From Peredibacter starrii (GTDB lineage Bacteria > Bdellovibrionota > Bacteriovoracia > Bacteriovoracales > Bacteriovoracaceae): a DNA stretch of 64,000 nt. The first letter of the stretch is position 1. Every line of letters begins with the position of its first letter. Below the pieces are notes generated by a model. That model worked only from the letters and a program-made list of their open reading frames with translations. It made no database searches and was not told the origin of the DNA. Made by a program: the position numbers and the translations under genes. Shown here one piece after another: positions 19,187 to 27,628 of this stretch. Location: assembly GCF_034259205.1 (NCBI RefSeq), contig NZ_CP139487.1, positions 1,178,001 through 1,242,000 on the forward strand, written 5' to 3'.

Positions 19187-19702
19187 TTAGAAACGGTGGA
19201 TATATCTTTTATCGCCGGTCTTTTTGAATAACTCATCCAGAAGAGTCTTCACGTAGAGCTCTCTTCCTTCGGCCCATTCGAAGGGACCTTTTGGATAATT
19301 CACACCAAACTTCATCGCGCGATCAATATCTTCTTTGGTCGCGACACCATCAGCTAAAGCAAAGTGCGCTTCATTGATGATCTGAACAATCGTTCTTGGA
19401 AAAACGAAACCACAAGAAACGATGGTCGTTTCAACCGGTGTGAAACCAAGTTCTTTAAACTTTTCAATCACACCTGGTTCTTTGTGCAGAAAATGGATTT
19501 CCATCTTCTTAGCATCATCCGCAAAAAGGGCAGCAAAAGATCCTTTTAATTGTGGATACTCATCATAGAACTCTTGCGGATCATAACAAGTCAGATCCAT
19601 GTAAACATGCTTCTCAGGATTTGCTTTAAGCACATTGATCTTTTCTTCTTTCGTGCCAAATCCAAAATTAATCAGAATGTTATCAAATGATACGTTAGTC
19701 AT
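19187..19702 (-). CDS. 3-hydroxyacyl-CoA dehydrogenase C-terminal-domain protein
   Basis: A 171-residue protein whose C-terminal part (VFPRTIVQIINEAHFALADG, KEDIDRAMKFGVNYPKGPFEW) matches the helical dimerisation/substrate domain of 3-hydroxyacyl-CoA dehydrogenases. It has no Rossmann NAD-binding motif. PaaH- and FadB-type enzymes often carry two such domains, so this looks like the second one as a separate gene. I choose ATG 19702 (MTNVSFDNILINFG), which overlaps the upstream PaaH-like gene by 8 nt. It is the last gene of the operon. Confidence 0.8.
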   Translation of the reverse strand: MTNVSFDNILINFGFGTKEEKINVLKANPEKHVYMDLTCYDPQEFYDEYPQLKGSFAALFADDAKKMEIHFLHKEPGVIEKFKELGFTPVETTIVSCGFVFPRTIVQIINEAHFALADGVATKEDIDRAMKFGVNYPKGPFEWAEGRELYVKTLLDELFKKTGDKRYIHRF

Positions 19703-20546
19703 ATTTATAAAACCCACGCTTAGATTTTCTTCCAAAGCGCTTTTCATCAACCATTTGTTTTTGAAGTTTATGAGGAGCAAAGCGCGGCTCTTTATCGTAG
19801 GCTTCCCACACTGAGCAAGTCACAGAGTAGTTCACGTCGATTCCGATAAGATCCATAAGTTCAAATGGTCCCATCTTAAAACCACCCACTTCTTTTAGGA
19901 TGGCATCAACTTCTTTCTCTTTAGCTTCGTTTTCAGTATCAACAATACGTAGTGGCTCACCATAGAAGTTACGGGCCACACGGTTCACGATAAACCCCGG
20001 CGAATCTTTACAGAAAGCGGGCTTCTTATCTTTTGAATCAAACCAGGCATAAAGATCACGACAGAGTTTCTCTGATGAGTCTTTGCCTTTAATCACTTCC
20101 ACCAGCTTCATAATCGTCGCAGGATTAAAGAAGTGAAGTCCTAGGAACTTGTCCTTTCGCTCTACGGCCTCGGCCATAAGATGAATAGGGAAGCTCGAGG
20201 TGTTACTTGCAAGAATTGTATGAGGCCCAAAATACGCGTCTAGCTTCTTAAAAAGCTCGCGCTTGATCTCAAGGTTCTCAATGATCGCTTCAACCACAAG
20301 GTCAGCGTCTTTTGCCACCTGATCGATCATCTTTATTGAGATAAGAGTTTTGAGTTCGGCCGCGTTTGAAAGTTTTCCTTTTTCCGCCAGCTTGTCCCAT
20401 GAAGTATGAATGTCTTTAAGTGCTTTTTCGAGTTGGGCCTGAGAGTTATCGACGAGTTCTACCGAGCAGAGTTGCTGTGTGAACCACTGGGCGATGCCGG
20501 AACCCATGGTTCCGGCGCCAATGACTACAATTTTTTGTAATTTCAT
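19695..20546 (-). CDS. 3-hydroxyacyl-CoA dehydrogenase (PaaH/Hbd-like)
   Basis: Oxidises 3-hydroxyacyl-CoA to 3-oxoacyl-CoA with NAD. The 283-residue protein has the dinucleotide motif VIGAGTMGSGIAQWF, the conserved LASNTSSFPIH and HFFNPATIMKLVEVI (catalytic His), Glu and Asn residues of the active site, and one C-terminal helical domain. It lies 2 nt after the PaaA-like gene and overlaps the next gene, which encodes a second C-terminal domain. In context it most likely serves the phenylacetate-like route; general beta-oxidation is the alternative. Confidence 0.93.
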   Translation of the reverse strand: MKLQKIVVIGAGTMGSGIAQWFTQQLCSVELVDNSQAQLEKALKDIHTSWDKLAEKGKLSNAAELKTLISIKMIDQVAKDADLVVEAIIENLEIKRELFKKLDAYFGPHTILASNTSSFPIHLMAEAVERKDKFLGLHFFNPATIMKLVEVIKGKDSSEKLCRDLYAWFDSKDKKPAFCKDSPGFIVNRVARNFYGEPLRIVDTENEAKEKEVDAILKEVGGFKMGPFELMDLIGIDVNYSVTCSVWEAYDKEPRFAPHKLQKQMVDEKRFGRKSKRGFYKYD

Positions 20547-20548
20547 GA

Positions 20549-21367
20549 TTAAGAAAGAGTGTATTCTAGAGGCTGTTCAGATTCAATGTACTCAGGAACT
20601 ACTAGGCCCCATTCAGCACATTTCTCTTCGATTTCTTTTACGAAAGCAGCACGAACGTCAGCGTTCGAACGGTTTTTAAGACCAAGCTTTTGATAAATAT
20701 CGTTAGCTCCACCAGTTGATTTACCGAACGTGTTCATCACACGTGGCCACCACAGGTTAAGACGCTCTTGAAGGAACGCTTTCTTCTCTGGATCTTGCGC
20801 CATAAGCTTCACAGTTTTATCACCGTGAGCAAGGTGCATGTGCTCTTCCTTACAGATTGTGCCGATAGCATTTTTCCAAGGAAGGTAAGAAGAGTTAAGT
20901 GTATCTTCCAATACGTGACCAGCAGCGCGGTCCATAAGGAAGTTGAAAAGACAGAAGTCTTCCCAGTAAGTGATGTTGTAGTAGAAGATGTTTACACGCT
21001 TATCTTTCTTAGCACGAGAGAAACCGATGTTTGCCAGGTCTTCTGGGATTCTCCAGTCGAACTCGTGAGCAAGCATGTGCTCGTGAGTTTTCTCGCCAAG
21101 ATCATTCAGGATGTTATAGATCACGTGAGCGTGTCTCATTTCATCTTTAACGATTTGAGCAACTAGTACGCGCTCGTGAGCGTTTGGAGCTTTCGCGATC
21201 CAAGGCATATAACCAAGACCACCAGCATATTCAGAATCCGCCTGCATCCATAAAAGGTTCATGAGATTCTTACGGTAGATCTCTGGCATTTCTGATGTTG
21301 AGTCGAATGTACGACCGTTTTTAATTTCTTCGAATAACTTTAAATCCTCAGCAGTGTATGCGCGCAT
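20549..21367 (-). CDS. PaaA-like phenylacetyl-CoA epoxidase family diiron protein
   Basis: A 272-residue homologue of PaaA, the catalytic subunit of the ring 1,2-phenylacetyl-CoA epoxidase. Diiron ligand candidates are Glu46 (DSEYAGG), Glu76 and His79 (KDEMRHA), Asp146 or a nearby acid, and Glu175 and His178 (KEEHMHLAHG). The MPEIYRKNL, ICKEE and NLWWPRVMNTFG stretches match PaaA. It is about 35 residues shorter than enterobacterial PaaA. PaaB, C, D and E, normally adjacent, are absent here. The gene lies between PaaG- and PaaH-like genes. Function with other electron donors or another CoA ester is possible. Confidence 0.8.
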   Translation of the reverse strand: MRAYTAEDLKLFEEIKNGRTFDSTSEMPEIYRKNLMNLLWMQADSEYAGGLGYMPWIAKAPNAHERVLVAQIVKDEMRHAHVIYNILNDLGEKTHEHMLAHEFDWRIPEDLANIGFSRAKKDKRVNIFYYNITYWEDFCLFNFLMDRAAGHVLEDTLNSSYLPWKNAIGTICKEEHMHLAHGDKTVKLMAQDPEKKAFLQERLNLWWPRVMNTFGKSTGGANDIYQKLGLKNRSNADVRAAFVKEIEEKCAEWGLVVPEYIESEQPLEYTLS

Positions 21368-21386
21368 GGATTTCTCCTTATCTATC

Positions 21387-22175
21387 TTATTGACCTTTAA
21401 ATTGCGGTTTACGTTTTTCCAGGAAAGCAGCTACGCCTTCCTTATAGTCCTGCGAGAAGCCCAGCATACGCTGAACATACTTCTCACGGTTTAATACATC
21501 TCCAAGTTCCTTTTCATTAGCATATTGGAGGTTCTTCTTCACCATTTTCACGGAAAGTGGGGCAAGATTATTGATTTCCGTGGCCAATTTTACAGCATCC
21601 TGAAGGGGATTTTCCGCTATGCTATTGATAAAATTATACTCGAGCATCGCCTCTGAGAGAAGTGGCTTGCCTAACAGCGCGAATTCTAAGGCCCGGGTTA
21701 TACCCATCTGTCTAACCAGCATAAAGCTCATTCCGGCGTCCGGTGCCAGGCCAATCTGACTAAAGCCTGAAATGAAGCGCACTCCAGGGGCAGCAATTTT
21801 CATGTCGCAGGCCAGGGCCACCGACAATCCCGCTCCGGCACATACGCCCTGAATCGCACCAATCACCAATTTATCCGACGTACGGATCGCTTCAATGAGA
21901 GGATTCCACTCAGTTTCAATTGTGTGACCGATATCCACCGGGCCTTTGCTGGCGTCAACAGTGCGATCGTTCAAATCTTGTCCTGAACAGAAGGCCTTAC
22001 CTTCGGCGGTCAAAATAATTGAACGAACAGTGGTGTCTTTATTCGCTTCTTTAATGCCCGAGATGATATCGAGTTTTCCCTGAACATTGAGAGCGTTGTA
22101 AACTTGCGGACGATTGATTGTGATAATCGCAGTTCCGTTATTTACTTCGTATTTAATCGTTTCAAATGTTTTCAT
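21387..22175 (-). CDS. paaG: Enoyl-CoA hydratase/isomerase, PaaG-like
   Basis: PaaG isomerises ring-1,2-epoxyphenylacetyl-CoA to the oxepin. The 262-residue crotonase-fold protein has the hallmark GKAFCSGQDLNDR close to PaaG, and GLAPDAGMSFMLVRQMG, whose Asp is the PaaG catalytic acid in place of the hydratase Glu. The N-terminal IITINRPQVYNALN is typical. It overlaps the upstream lipoprotein gene by 4 nt and lies 19 nt before the PaaA-like gene. PaaG is preferred to a generic hydratase on the QDLNDR and PDAG motifs. Confidence 0.82.
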   Translation of the reverse strand: MKTFETIKYEVNNGTAIITINRPQVYNALNVQGKLDIISGIKEANKDTTVRSIILTAEGKAFCSGQDLNDRTVDASKGPVDIGHTIETEWNPLIEAIRTSDKLVIGAIQGVCAGAGLSVALACDMKIAAPGVRFISGFSQIGLAPDAGMSFMLVRQMGITRALEFALLGKPLLSEAMLEYNFINSIAENPLQDAVKLATEINNLAPLSVKMVKKNLQYANEKELGDVLNREKYVQRMLGFSQDYKEGVAAFLEKRKPQFKGQ

Positions 22176-22519
22176 AGTGTGATGTGACCAAAATTTATTG
22201 TTTGAGTTACGTCTTGAACATGATCCATGTCGTAGAATCTAAGATTTTTCAAAACACCTTTAATACAAGTGTGAAGATTAGGATCTTTAAAATCAGTCTT
22301 TAAAATCTCACTCTTCGCTACTTTCCCGTCCAGGATGTCGAACTTCACTTGAATCTTGCCTTTCTCATCCACCTCGCGCCCTTGATAAGAGTCGCTCTCG
22401 TGAAAACATTGGCGATAAAGAAAGTCTTTCCCATGAAAAGTCTCAGTGATCTTGTCCTTCGGTTTTGAAGGAGCAGTAGCACAGGCAGCGAGTAGGAGGA
22501 GAAGACTAATTCCCTTCAT
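22172..22519 (-). CDS. Lipoprotein with AgmX/TonB-C-like domain
   Basis: A 115-residue lipoprotein: MKGISLLLLLAAC gives a clear lipobox with Cys13. The body (GKIQVKFDILDGKVAKSEIL ... LHTCIKGVLKNLRF) resembles the small AgmX/PglI or TonB C-terminal-like domain seen in many predatory and myxobacterial lipoproteins. It overlaps both neighbouring crotonase genes (14 nt with the PaaF-like gene, 4 nt with paaG), so it is in the catabolic operon. A metabolic role is not apparent. Confidence 0.78.
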   Translation of the reverse strand: MKGISLLLLLAACATAPSKPKDKITETFHGKDFLYRQCFHESDSYQGREVDEKGKIQVKFDILDGKVAKSEILKTDFKDPNLHTCIKGVLKNLRFYDMDHVQDVTQTINFGHITL

Positions 22520-23294
22520 ACTTCGGTTCTCTTTTTTCCATGAATGCTTTCATTCCTTCTTTCTGATCTTTCGAAGCGAAAGTCAGGTAGAAGTTTCTGC
22601 GTTCAAATTCCATTCCGTCTTTAAGCGGAGTTTCGAACGCCATATTCACGGCCTCTTTAGCAAGCTTCACGGCAACTGGAGCACGATTTGCGATCACTTT
22701 CGCGATCTCAAATGTCTCCTGCATAAGTGTTTCTGCAGGAACAACTTTTGCCACAAGACCTGATCTCTCGGCTTCGTAAGCATCCATCATCTCACCCGTA
22801 AGGACGGCGAGCATGGCCTTTGATTTTCCAATCGCTCTCGTCAAACGTTGAGTCCCACCAGCTCCAGGAATAGTTCCGATTTTAATTTCAGGCTGACCAA
22901 AACGGGCCGAATCGCCTGCGATGATAAAATCACAAGACATAGCAAGTTCACTTCCGGCACCAAGAGCAAAACCATTTACGGCCGCAATGATTGGTTTCGA
23001 AATAAGTGACATTTGTTTCCAAGTTCTGATTCGCGTGTCGTTAATTTGATCAATCGGAGAGGCCTCGGCCAATTGAGCGATATCAGCTCCGGCCGCAAAA
23101 GCACGATCACCACCAGTGATCATGATGACCCGTACGTCTTTGTCGTCTTCTAAAAGAAAAAGCGCTTCCACTAACTCTTTTAAAAGGTCAGTTGAAATAG
23201 CGTTTAAAACTTTCGGACGATTAAGCTGAATAAGTGCTACGTGGGCGTGATTCTGATAATTTTTAGTGAGCAGGATATTTTCGAACGACTTCAC
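22506..23294 (-). CDS. paaF: Enoyl-CoA hydratase, PaaF-like
   Basis: Hydrates 2,3-didehydroacyl-CoA. The 262-residue crotonase has both catalytic glutamates in place: GAGSELAMSCD and GQPEIKIGTIPGAGGTQRL. The oxyanion-hole region is DRAFAAGADIAQL. It is the first gene of the minus-strand Paa-like operon and likely acts as PaaF, but a short-chain beta-oxidation hydratase would look the same. A palindromic operator-like site lies 44 nt before its start. Confidence 0.88.
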   Translation of the reverse strand: MKSFENILLTKNYQNHAHVALIQLNRPKVLNAISTDLLKELVEALFLLEDDKDVRVIMITGGDRAFAAGADIAQLAEASPIDQINDTRIRTWKQMSLISKPIIAAVNGFALGAGSELAMSCDFIIAGDSARFGQPEIKIGTIPGAGGTQRLTRAIGKSKAMLAVLTGEMMDAYEAERSGLVAKVVPAETLMQETFEIAKVIANRAPVAVKLAKEAVNMAFETPLKDGMEFERRNFYLTFASKDQKEGMKAFMEKREPKYEGN

Positions 23295-23337
23295 TTACGT
23301 TTAACCCCTTGCGCAATTGTTATAAAATTCTGTGGTA

Positions 23338-23355
23338 GAACGATAACGATTGTTC
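23338..23355. promoter_or_regulatory. Operator-like palindrome upstream of the Paa-like operon
   Basis: GAACGATAACGATTGTTC has outer GAAC/GTTC arms and inner AT/AT symmetry. It lies 44-61 nt before the PaaF-like start, just upstream of a minus-strand -10-like TATAAC (23319-23324). Its form resembles operators of TetR-type regulators of acyl-CoA catabolism, but no such regulator is in the window. Confidence 0.3.
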
Positions 23356-23372
23356 AAGGGGGATGTCAAAAA

Positions 23373-24134
23373 TTAACCGAATCTTCCTTCAATATAAGCA
23401 GCTGTTTTTGCTTCTTTTGGCGTGTTGAAAAGAGCTTCTGTTTGACCCATCTCAACAAGCTCACCCATGTACATGAAAATTGTTTCATCAGACACGCGTT
23501 TCGCCTGACTCATAGAGTGAGTCACGATGATGATAGAATAGTCCTTCTTAAGGTCTTTAATCAGGGTCTCAATCGCTTCAATACCCGCTGGATCCAGGGC
23601 CGAACAAGGCTCATCCAGAAGAAGAAGTTTTGGCTTAAGTGGAAGAAGGCGAGCGATACAAAGACGCTGCTGCTTCTCTAAACTTAAAGTCAAGGCCGAA
23701 CGGTTTAGTTGATCTTTAAGATCGTCCCAAAGCCCCACACGTTTAAGTGAAGACTCAACCATATCGTCTAGTTCAGAGGCCTTGATTTTTTTAATATGAG
23801 TGCGAGCACCAAAAATCACATTTTCATAAATTGAAAGTGGAAGAGGATTTGGTTTCTGGAAAACCATCCCGACTTGTTTACGAAGCTCTGGTAGGGCAAC
23901 TGTCGGGTGATAAATATCTTGGCCAAAAACCTGAATTGAACCTTCGTGTGAAACTACATTCCCACGTTCGTTAATTCGGTTTAAGCACTTTAAGAATGTA
24001 CTCTTACCACAACCAGACGGGCCAATCAGCGCCGTGATTTTGAAAGCAGAGATATTGAACGTTAAACTTCTCAGGGCCTGGAAATCTCCATACCAAAAAC
24101 TGAATTCATTAGTGTTTACTACATGGTTTCTCAT
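23373..24134 (-). CDS. pstB: Phosphate ABC transporter ATPase with degenerate signature (second PstB)
   Basis: A 253-residue PstB-like nucleotide-binding protein. Tyr15 (A-loop), Walker A (residues 38-46, GPSGCGKST), Q-loop Gln93, Walker B LLLLDEP and switch His206 (IVTHSMSQ) are intact. The ABC signature, LSGGQ in normal PstB, reads LSLEK at residues 150-154. It is the fifth gene of pst, 3 nt after the first ATPase gene. Paired with the partner ATPase it would supply the intact catalytic residues of one ATP site and the defective signature of the other. Confidence 0.93.
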   Translation of the reverse strand: MRNHVVNTNEFSFWYGDFQALRSLTFNISAFKITALIGPSGCGKSTFLKCLNRINERGNVVSHEGSIQVFGQDIYHPTVALPELRKQVGMVFQKPNPLPLSIYENVIFGARTHIKKIKASELDDMVESSLKRVGLWDDLKDQLNRSALTLSLEKQQRLCIARLLPLKPKLLLLDEPCSALDPAGIEAIETLIKDLKKDYSIIIVTHSMSQAKRVSDETIFMYMGELVEMGQTEALFNTPKEAKTAAYIEGRFG

Positions 24135-24137
24135 AAA

Positions 24138-24893
24138 TTACCCGAATAGACCTTCGATATAGTCTTGCGTTCTAGAATCCTTCACCTTGCCATTGAAAAG
24201 ATTTTCATTGGTATCTAGATCAAGAATTTTCCCGTGAAGCATCATTGCCGTTCTGTCACCAAGGCGTCTGGCCTGGCTAATAACATTTGTTACCATCACG
24301 ATGGTCATTTGTTTTTTCAGTTCTTGAAGAACTGCTTCAATTTTCATGGTCGTCACTGGATCGATCGCAATCGAGAACTCATCCAGGCACAGAACTTCTG
24401 GGTGGTGAGAAAGCGCGCGGGCAATTGTGAGACGCTGCTGCTGTCCACCTGAAAGTTTCGTTGCGAGACCATCAAGACGGTCTTTCACTTCGTCCCAAAG
24501 GGCCGCCTTTCTAAGACAGTCTTCCATAATGTAATCAAGCTCGGCCTGATCTTTACAACCGGCCATACGAGGAGCGTAGGTCACGTTATCTTTAATCGAC
24601 ATTGGTAGACCCACTGGAAGTGGAGACACCATTCCGATACGACGGCGTAGGAAAGTTGAATCTTCGTCTTGATAGATGTTTTCGTTATCAAGAAGGATTT
24701 CACCTTTTACATTGGCGTGTGGATTAAACTCCACCATGCGGTTTAAACAACGAAGAAGGGAGCTTTTCCCAGAGTTCGCTGGACCAATGATTGCCAGAAC
24801 TTCGTTCTGATAGATATCAAGGTTAAGATCGCTGATTACGTCCTGTTGTCCGTAATTAACTGTAAGGCCTTTGATCTGAATTTTCTTAATCAT
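24138..24893 (-). CDS. pstB: Phosphate ABC transporter ATPase with degenerate Q- and H-loops (first PstB)
   Basis: A 251-residue PstB paralogue. Walker A (GPANSGKSS, 37-45) and the signature LSGGQ (147-151) are normal. The Q-loop position reads Pro91 (MVSPLPVG instead of MVFQKPNP), Walker B ends LDEF, the D-loop reads IAID, and the switch His is Asn203 (VTNVISQA). It is thus complementary to the neighbouring PstB, which has these residues but lacks the signature. It follows pstA by 4 nt. Confidence 0.93.
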   Translation of the reverse strand: MIKKIQIKGLTVNYGQQDVISDLNLDIYQNEVLAIIGPANSGKSSLLRCLNRMVEFNPHANVKGEILLDNENIYQDEDSTFLRRRIGMVSPLPVGLPMSIKDNVTYAPRMAGCKDQAELDYIMEDCLRKAALWDEVKDRLDGLATKLSGGQQQRLTIARALSHHPEVLCLDEFSIAIDPVTTMKIEAVLQELKKQMTIVMVTNVISQARRLGDRTAMMLHGKILDLDTNENLFNGKVKDSRTQDYIEGLFG

Positions 24894-24897
24894 AAAA

Positions 24898-25767
24898 TTA
24901 CCACTTCCTTCTGGTACGGAAGTAATAACGAAGAACTACCGCAATTGAGTTAACAGAAAGAATTAAAAGAATAAGGACAAGGGCCGTTGCGAACGGATAA
25001 GCATCCGGAACTCCCACCACCTGAGTTGAGATCGTGAATAGGTGCATGGAAAGCGCCATACACTGATCAAATACAGTCTGAGGCAGGAACGGAAGGTAGA
25101 ACGCCACACCTGTAAAAAGGATCGCTGCTGTCTCACCTGCAGAACGACCTACCGCAAACACAAGTCCAGTAAGGATACCAGGAATAGAATTTGGAAGAAC
25201 GATATGACGGATCGTCTGAAGCTTACTCGCTCCCACGTTCCAAGAGGCCTCACGGTACGACTGAGGAACCGCTTTAAGGGACTCAAGAGTGGACGTGATA
25301 ATTACCGGAAGGTTCATCACTGCAAGAGTGAATGAAGCAGCAAGAATACTTGTTCCCATCTTTAGGAAAAGAACGAAAGCACCAAGACCAAAAAGGGCAT
25401 GAACGATACTTGGAACACCTGCAAGGTTTAGGATCGCAAGACGAATCATACGAGTCACTTTATTGTCTGGAGCGTATTCAGAGAGATAAATCGCCGCCAC
25501 GACGCCAAGGGGACAAGACACCAGAACACTGATCATCACTAGCCAGAACGTACCAACAATCGTCGGGAAAATTCCTCCGGCAGTCATACCATCGATAGGA
25601 TCCATTGTTATAAAGTCCCACGAAAGGGCAGGGTAACCTTTCATGAACAACCAGAAAATAATGATAAGGGCCGGCAAGAAAAGGAAGAAGGTCACAGTGC
25701 TTAGAATGCTCTTAAACTTCTTCTCGCGGATCTCTTTATTAATGAGGTGAACACTTGGTCTGAACAT
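24898..25767 (-). CDS. pstA: Phosphate ABC transporter permease PstA
   Basis: Inner-membrane permease subunit for phosphate uptake. The 289-residue protein has six hydrophobic segments, starting with FLFLPALIIIFWLFM, and the coupling motif EASWNVGASKLQTIRHIVLP that contacts the ATPase. It lies 1 nt after pstC and 4 nt before the first pstB. Length is normal for PstA. Confidence 0.95.
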   Translation of the reverse strand: MFRPSVHLINKEIREKKFKSILSTVTFFLFLPALIIIFWLFMKGYPALSWDFITMDPIDGMTAGGIFPTIVGTFWLVMISVLVSCPLGVVAAIYLSEYAPDNKVTRMIRLAILNLAGVPSIVHALFGLGAFVLFLKMGTSILAASFTLAVMNLPVIITSTLESLKAVPQSYREASWNVGASKLQTIRHIVLPNSIPGILTGLVFAVGRSAGETAAILFTGVAFYLPFLPQTVFDQCMALSMHLFTISTQVVGVPDAYPFATALVLILLILSVNSIAVVLRYYFRTRRKW

Positions 25768-25768
25768 A

Positions 25769-26701
25769 TTATTTCCTCTTCCCGCGAATTAGGTAATCAG
25801 CAGATAGGTTCACGATAAGAGATAGGATGAATAGAACTAAACCGATCGCGAACAGGGCCTGATAGTGCTCTCCACCTTTTGGAGATTCACCCAACTCAGC
25901 TGCAATTGTTGCAGTCAGAGTTCTACCTGGTTCAAAAATACTTTCAGGAATTTGAATGGCGTGACCAGTTGCCATGAGTACGGCCATGGTTTCGCCCAGA
26001 GCACGACCAACACCAAGAAGGGCCGCGGCCATAAGACCATTTTTAGCGGCCGGGAGAAGAACGCGAGTTGCAACTTCCCATTTTGTAGCACCGAGAGCTT
26101 CAGCAGCTTCACGATATGTTTCAGGTACCGCACGAAGGGCATCTTCACCTACAGATACAATAAGAGGAAGAGACATCAGGGCAAGAATCACTGAAGCGTT
26201 CAGGATGTTAAGACCAACCGGAACGTTAAAGATTTTGATAATGGCCGGGTTGATCATCATAATGGCGATGAAACCCCAAACCACTGATGGAATTGCTGCA
26301 AGGAACTCAATCAAGATTTTATAAACTTCTCTCACTTTTGGAGAGCAGAATTCAGAAATATAAAAAGCACACGCCAGACCAAGAGGAACGGCAATTAGCA
26401 TGGAAAGGACTGTTACCATTACAGTACCAACCAATAGAGCAAGAATACCGTAGCTGATTTTAACCACAGAGGCCGGGTTCCAGTTCTCAGAGAAGAAAAA
26501 CTCTTTGAAATCGAAAGCACCCACCAGGAATGGATAAGATTCTTTTAAAATAAAGAAAAGGATCGCAAGAATAAGAACGATAGAGCTCAGACCTGCTACT
26601 TTAATAAAACCTTCAATAAGTCTTTCGCTGAGAGGCTTTTTGCCTTTCTTCTGTCGCCATTCCATGGTGAGCTCGGCCGATTTAGTGATCTTCATTTCCA
26701 T
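25769..26701 (-). CDS. pstC: Phosphate ABC transporter permease PstC
   Basis: Second permease subunit of the phosphate importer. It is 310 residues with six membrane segments and the EAA coupling motif (EAAEALGATKWEVATRVLLP). The basic N-terminus (MEWRQKKGKKPLSERLIEG) is cytoplasmic. It lies 2 nt after pstS and directly before pstA. Confidence 0.95.
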   Translation of the reverse strand: MEMKITKSAELTMEWRQKKGKKPLSERLIEGFIKVAGLSSIVLILAILFFILKESYPFLVGAFDFKEFFFSENWNPASVVKISYGILALLVGTVMVTVLSMLIAVPLGLACAFYISEFCSPKVREVYKILIEFLAAIPSVVWGFIAIMMINPAIIKIFNVPVGLNILNASVILALMSLPLIVSVGEDALRAVPETYREAAEALGATKWEVATRVLLPAAKNGLMAAALLGVGRALGETMAVLMATGHAIQIPESIFEPGRTLTATIAAELGESPKGGEHYQALFAIGLVLFILSLIVNLSADYLIRGKRK

Positions 26702-26703
26702 AT

Positions 26704-27561
26704 CTACCTTTTCGGAGCAGGAACATATCCTGCCTTAATTGTAATCGCGTGAGCTCTCTCGGTTTGAGTCCACTCTAAGTAGGCCTTAACTTCTTCCGAA
26801 GGAGTGCCTGATGTATACATGTATAGTTCACGAGAAATGGGATAAGATTTGTCTGTGGCGGTTTGAACGGTAGGTTGGATGCAGTCGGCTTCTGGCGTCT
26901 TTTTAATACAGATCGCCTTCACGTGGGGATTTAGGTAGCCCATCCCTGAGTAACCAATTGCACACGGTGTTTTTTCAACCAGGTCAATTGATTCACGTGA
27001 ACCACTGAGGTCCATTGATCCAAGTTTTAAATCTCTTTTCTTTCCCAGAATTGCCTCACGGAAATACTGATATGTTCCTGAGTTTGATTGGCGCGATACA
27101 CGAATGATCTTGTTGTCTTTACAACCCGGTACCTGAATTCCACGGATATCGTGCCAATATAGACAGTGTCCGCCTTCGCCGTAAATACAGGCCACTTCTT
27201 CAAGGGTCATACCTTCGATTGGATTTGAAGGATGGATAAAAACCGCAAGGGCGTCCATACCAACGATAAACTCATTAACGTCTTTACCAGTATTTTTCTT
27301 GGCCTCTTCACGCTCTTCATCTTTGATTGCTCGAGAAGAGTTGGCGATATCTACAGTTCCATTGATTAAGGCCGCGATTCCTGTACCGGAACCTCCACCT
27401 GAAACTGCTAGAGCAACATTGGGATTAACTTTTTTGTATTCTTCGGCCCAGGCCTGGGCAAGGTTAACGAGAGTATCGGAACCTTTGTTTTGAATAATGT
27501 GAACGTTTGATTGTTTGGTACAACCAATCATAAGGAAAAGAATCAGAAAAATTCCGCGCAT
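26704..27561 (-). CDS. pstS: Phosphate-binding lipoprotein PstS
   Basis: Periplasm-facing binding protein of the phosphate importer. The signal MRGIFLILFLMIGC gives a lipobox Cys, so it is anchored like PstS of Gram-positive bacteria rather than freely periplasmic. Phosphate-pocket motifs are NKGSDTLVNLAQAWAEEY, SGGGSGTGIAALINGTVD and RQSNSGTYQYF. It is the first gene of pstS-C-A-B-B. A two-copy 7-bp direct repeat with 11-bp period, Pho-box-like, lies 68 nt upstream. No phoU, phoB or phoR is in the window. Confidence 0.94.
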   Translation of the reverse strand: MRGIFLILFLMIGCTKQSNVHIIQNKGSDTLVNLAQAWAEEYKKVNPNVALAVSGGGSGTGIAALINGTVDIANSSRAIKDEEREEAKKNTGKDVNEFIVGMDALAVFIHPSNPIEGMTLEEVACIYGEGGHCLYWHDIRGIQVPGCKDNKIIRVSRQSNSGTYQYFREAILGKKRDLKLGSMDLSGSRESIDLVEKTPCAIGYSGMGYLNPHVKAICIKKTPEADCIQPTVQTATDKSYPISRELYMYTSGTPSEEVKAYLEWTQTERAHAITIKAGYVPAPKR

Positions 27562-27628
27562 AGACCGTCCTAAATTTTTGAGGCGTTATCATAGCGGAAA
27601 GGATCTACTTTTTTTAGCTTTTCAGAAT

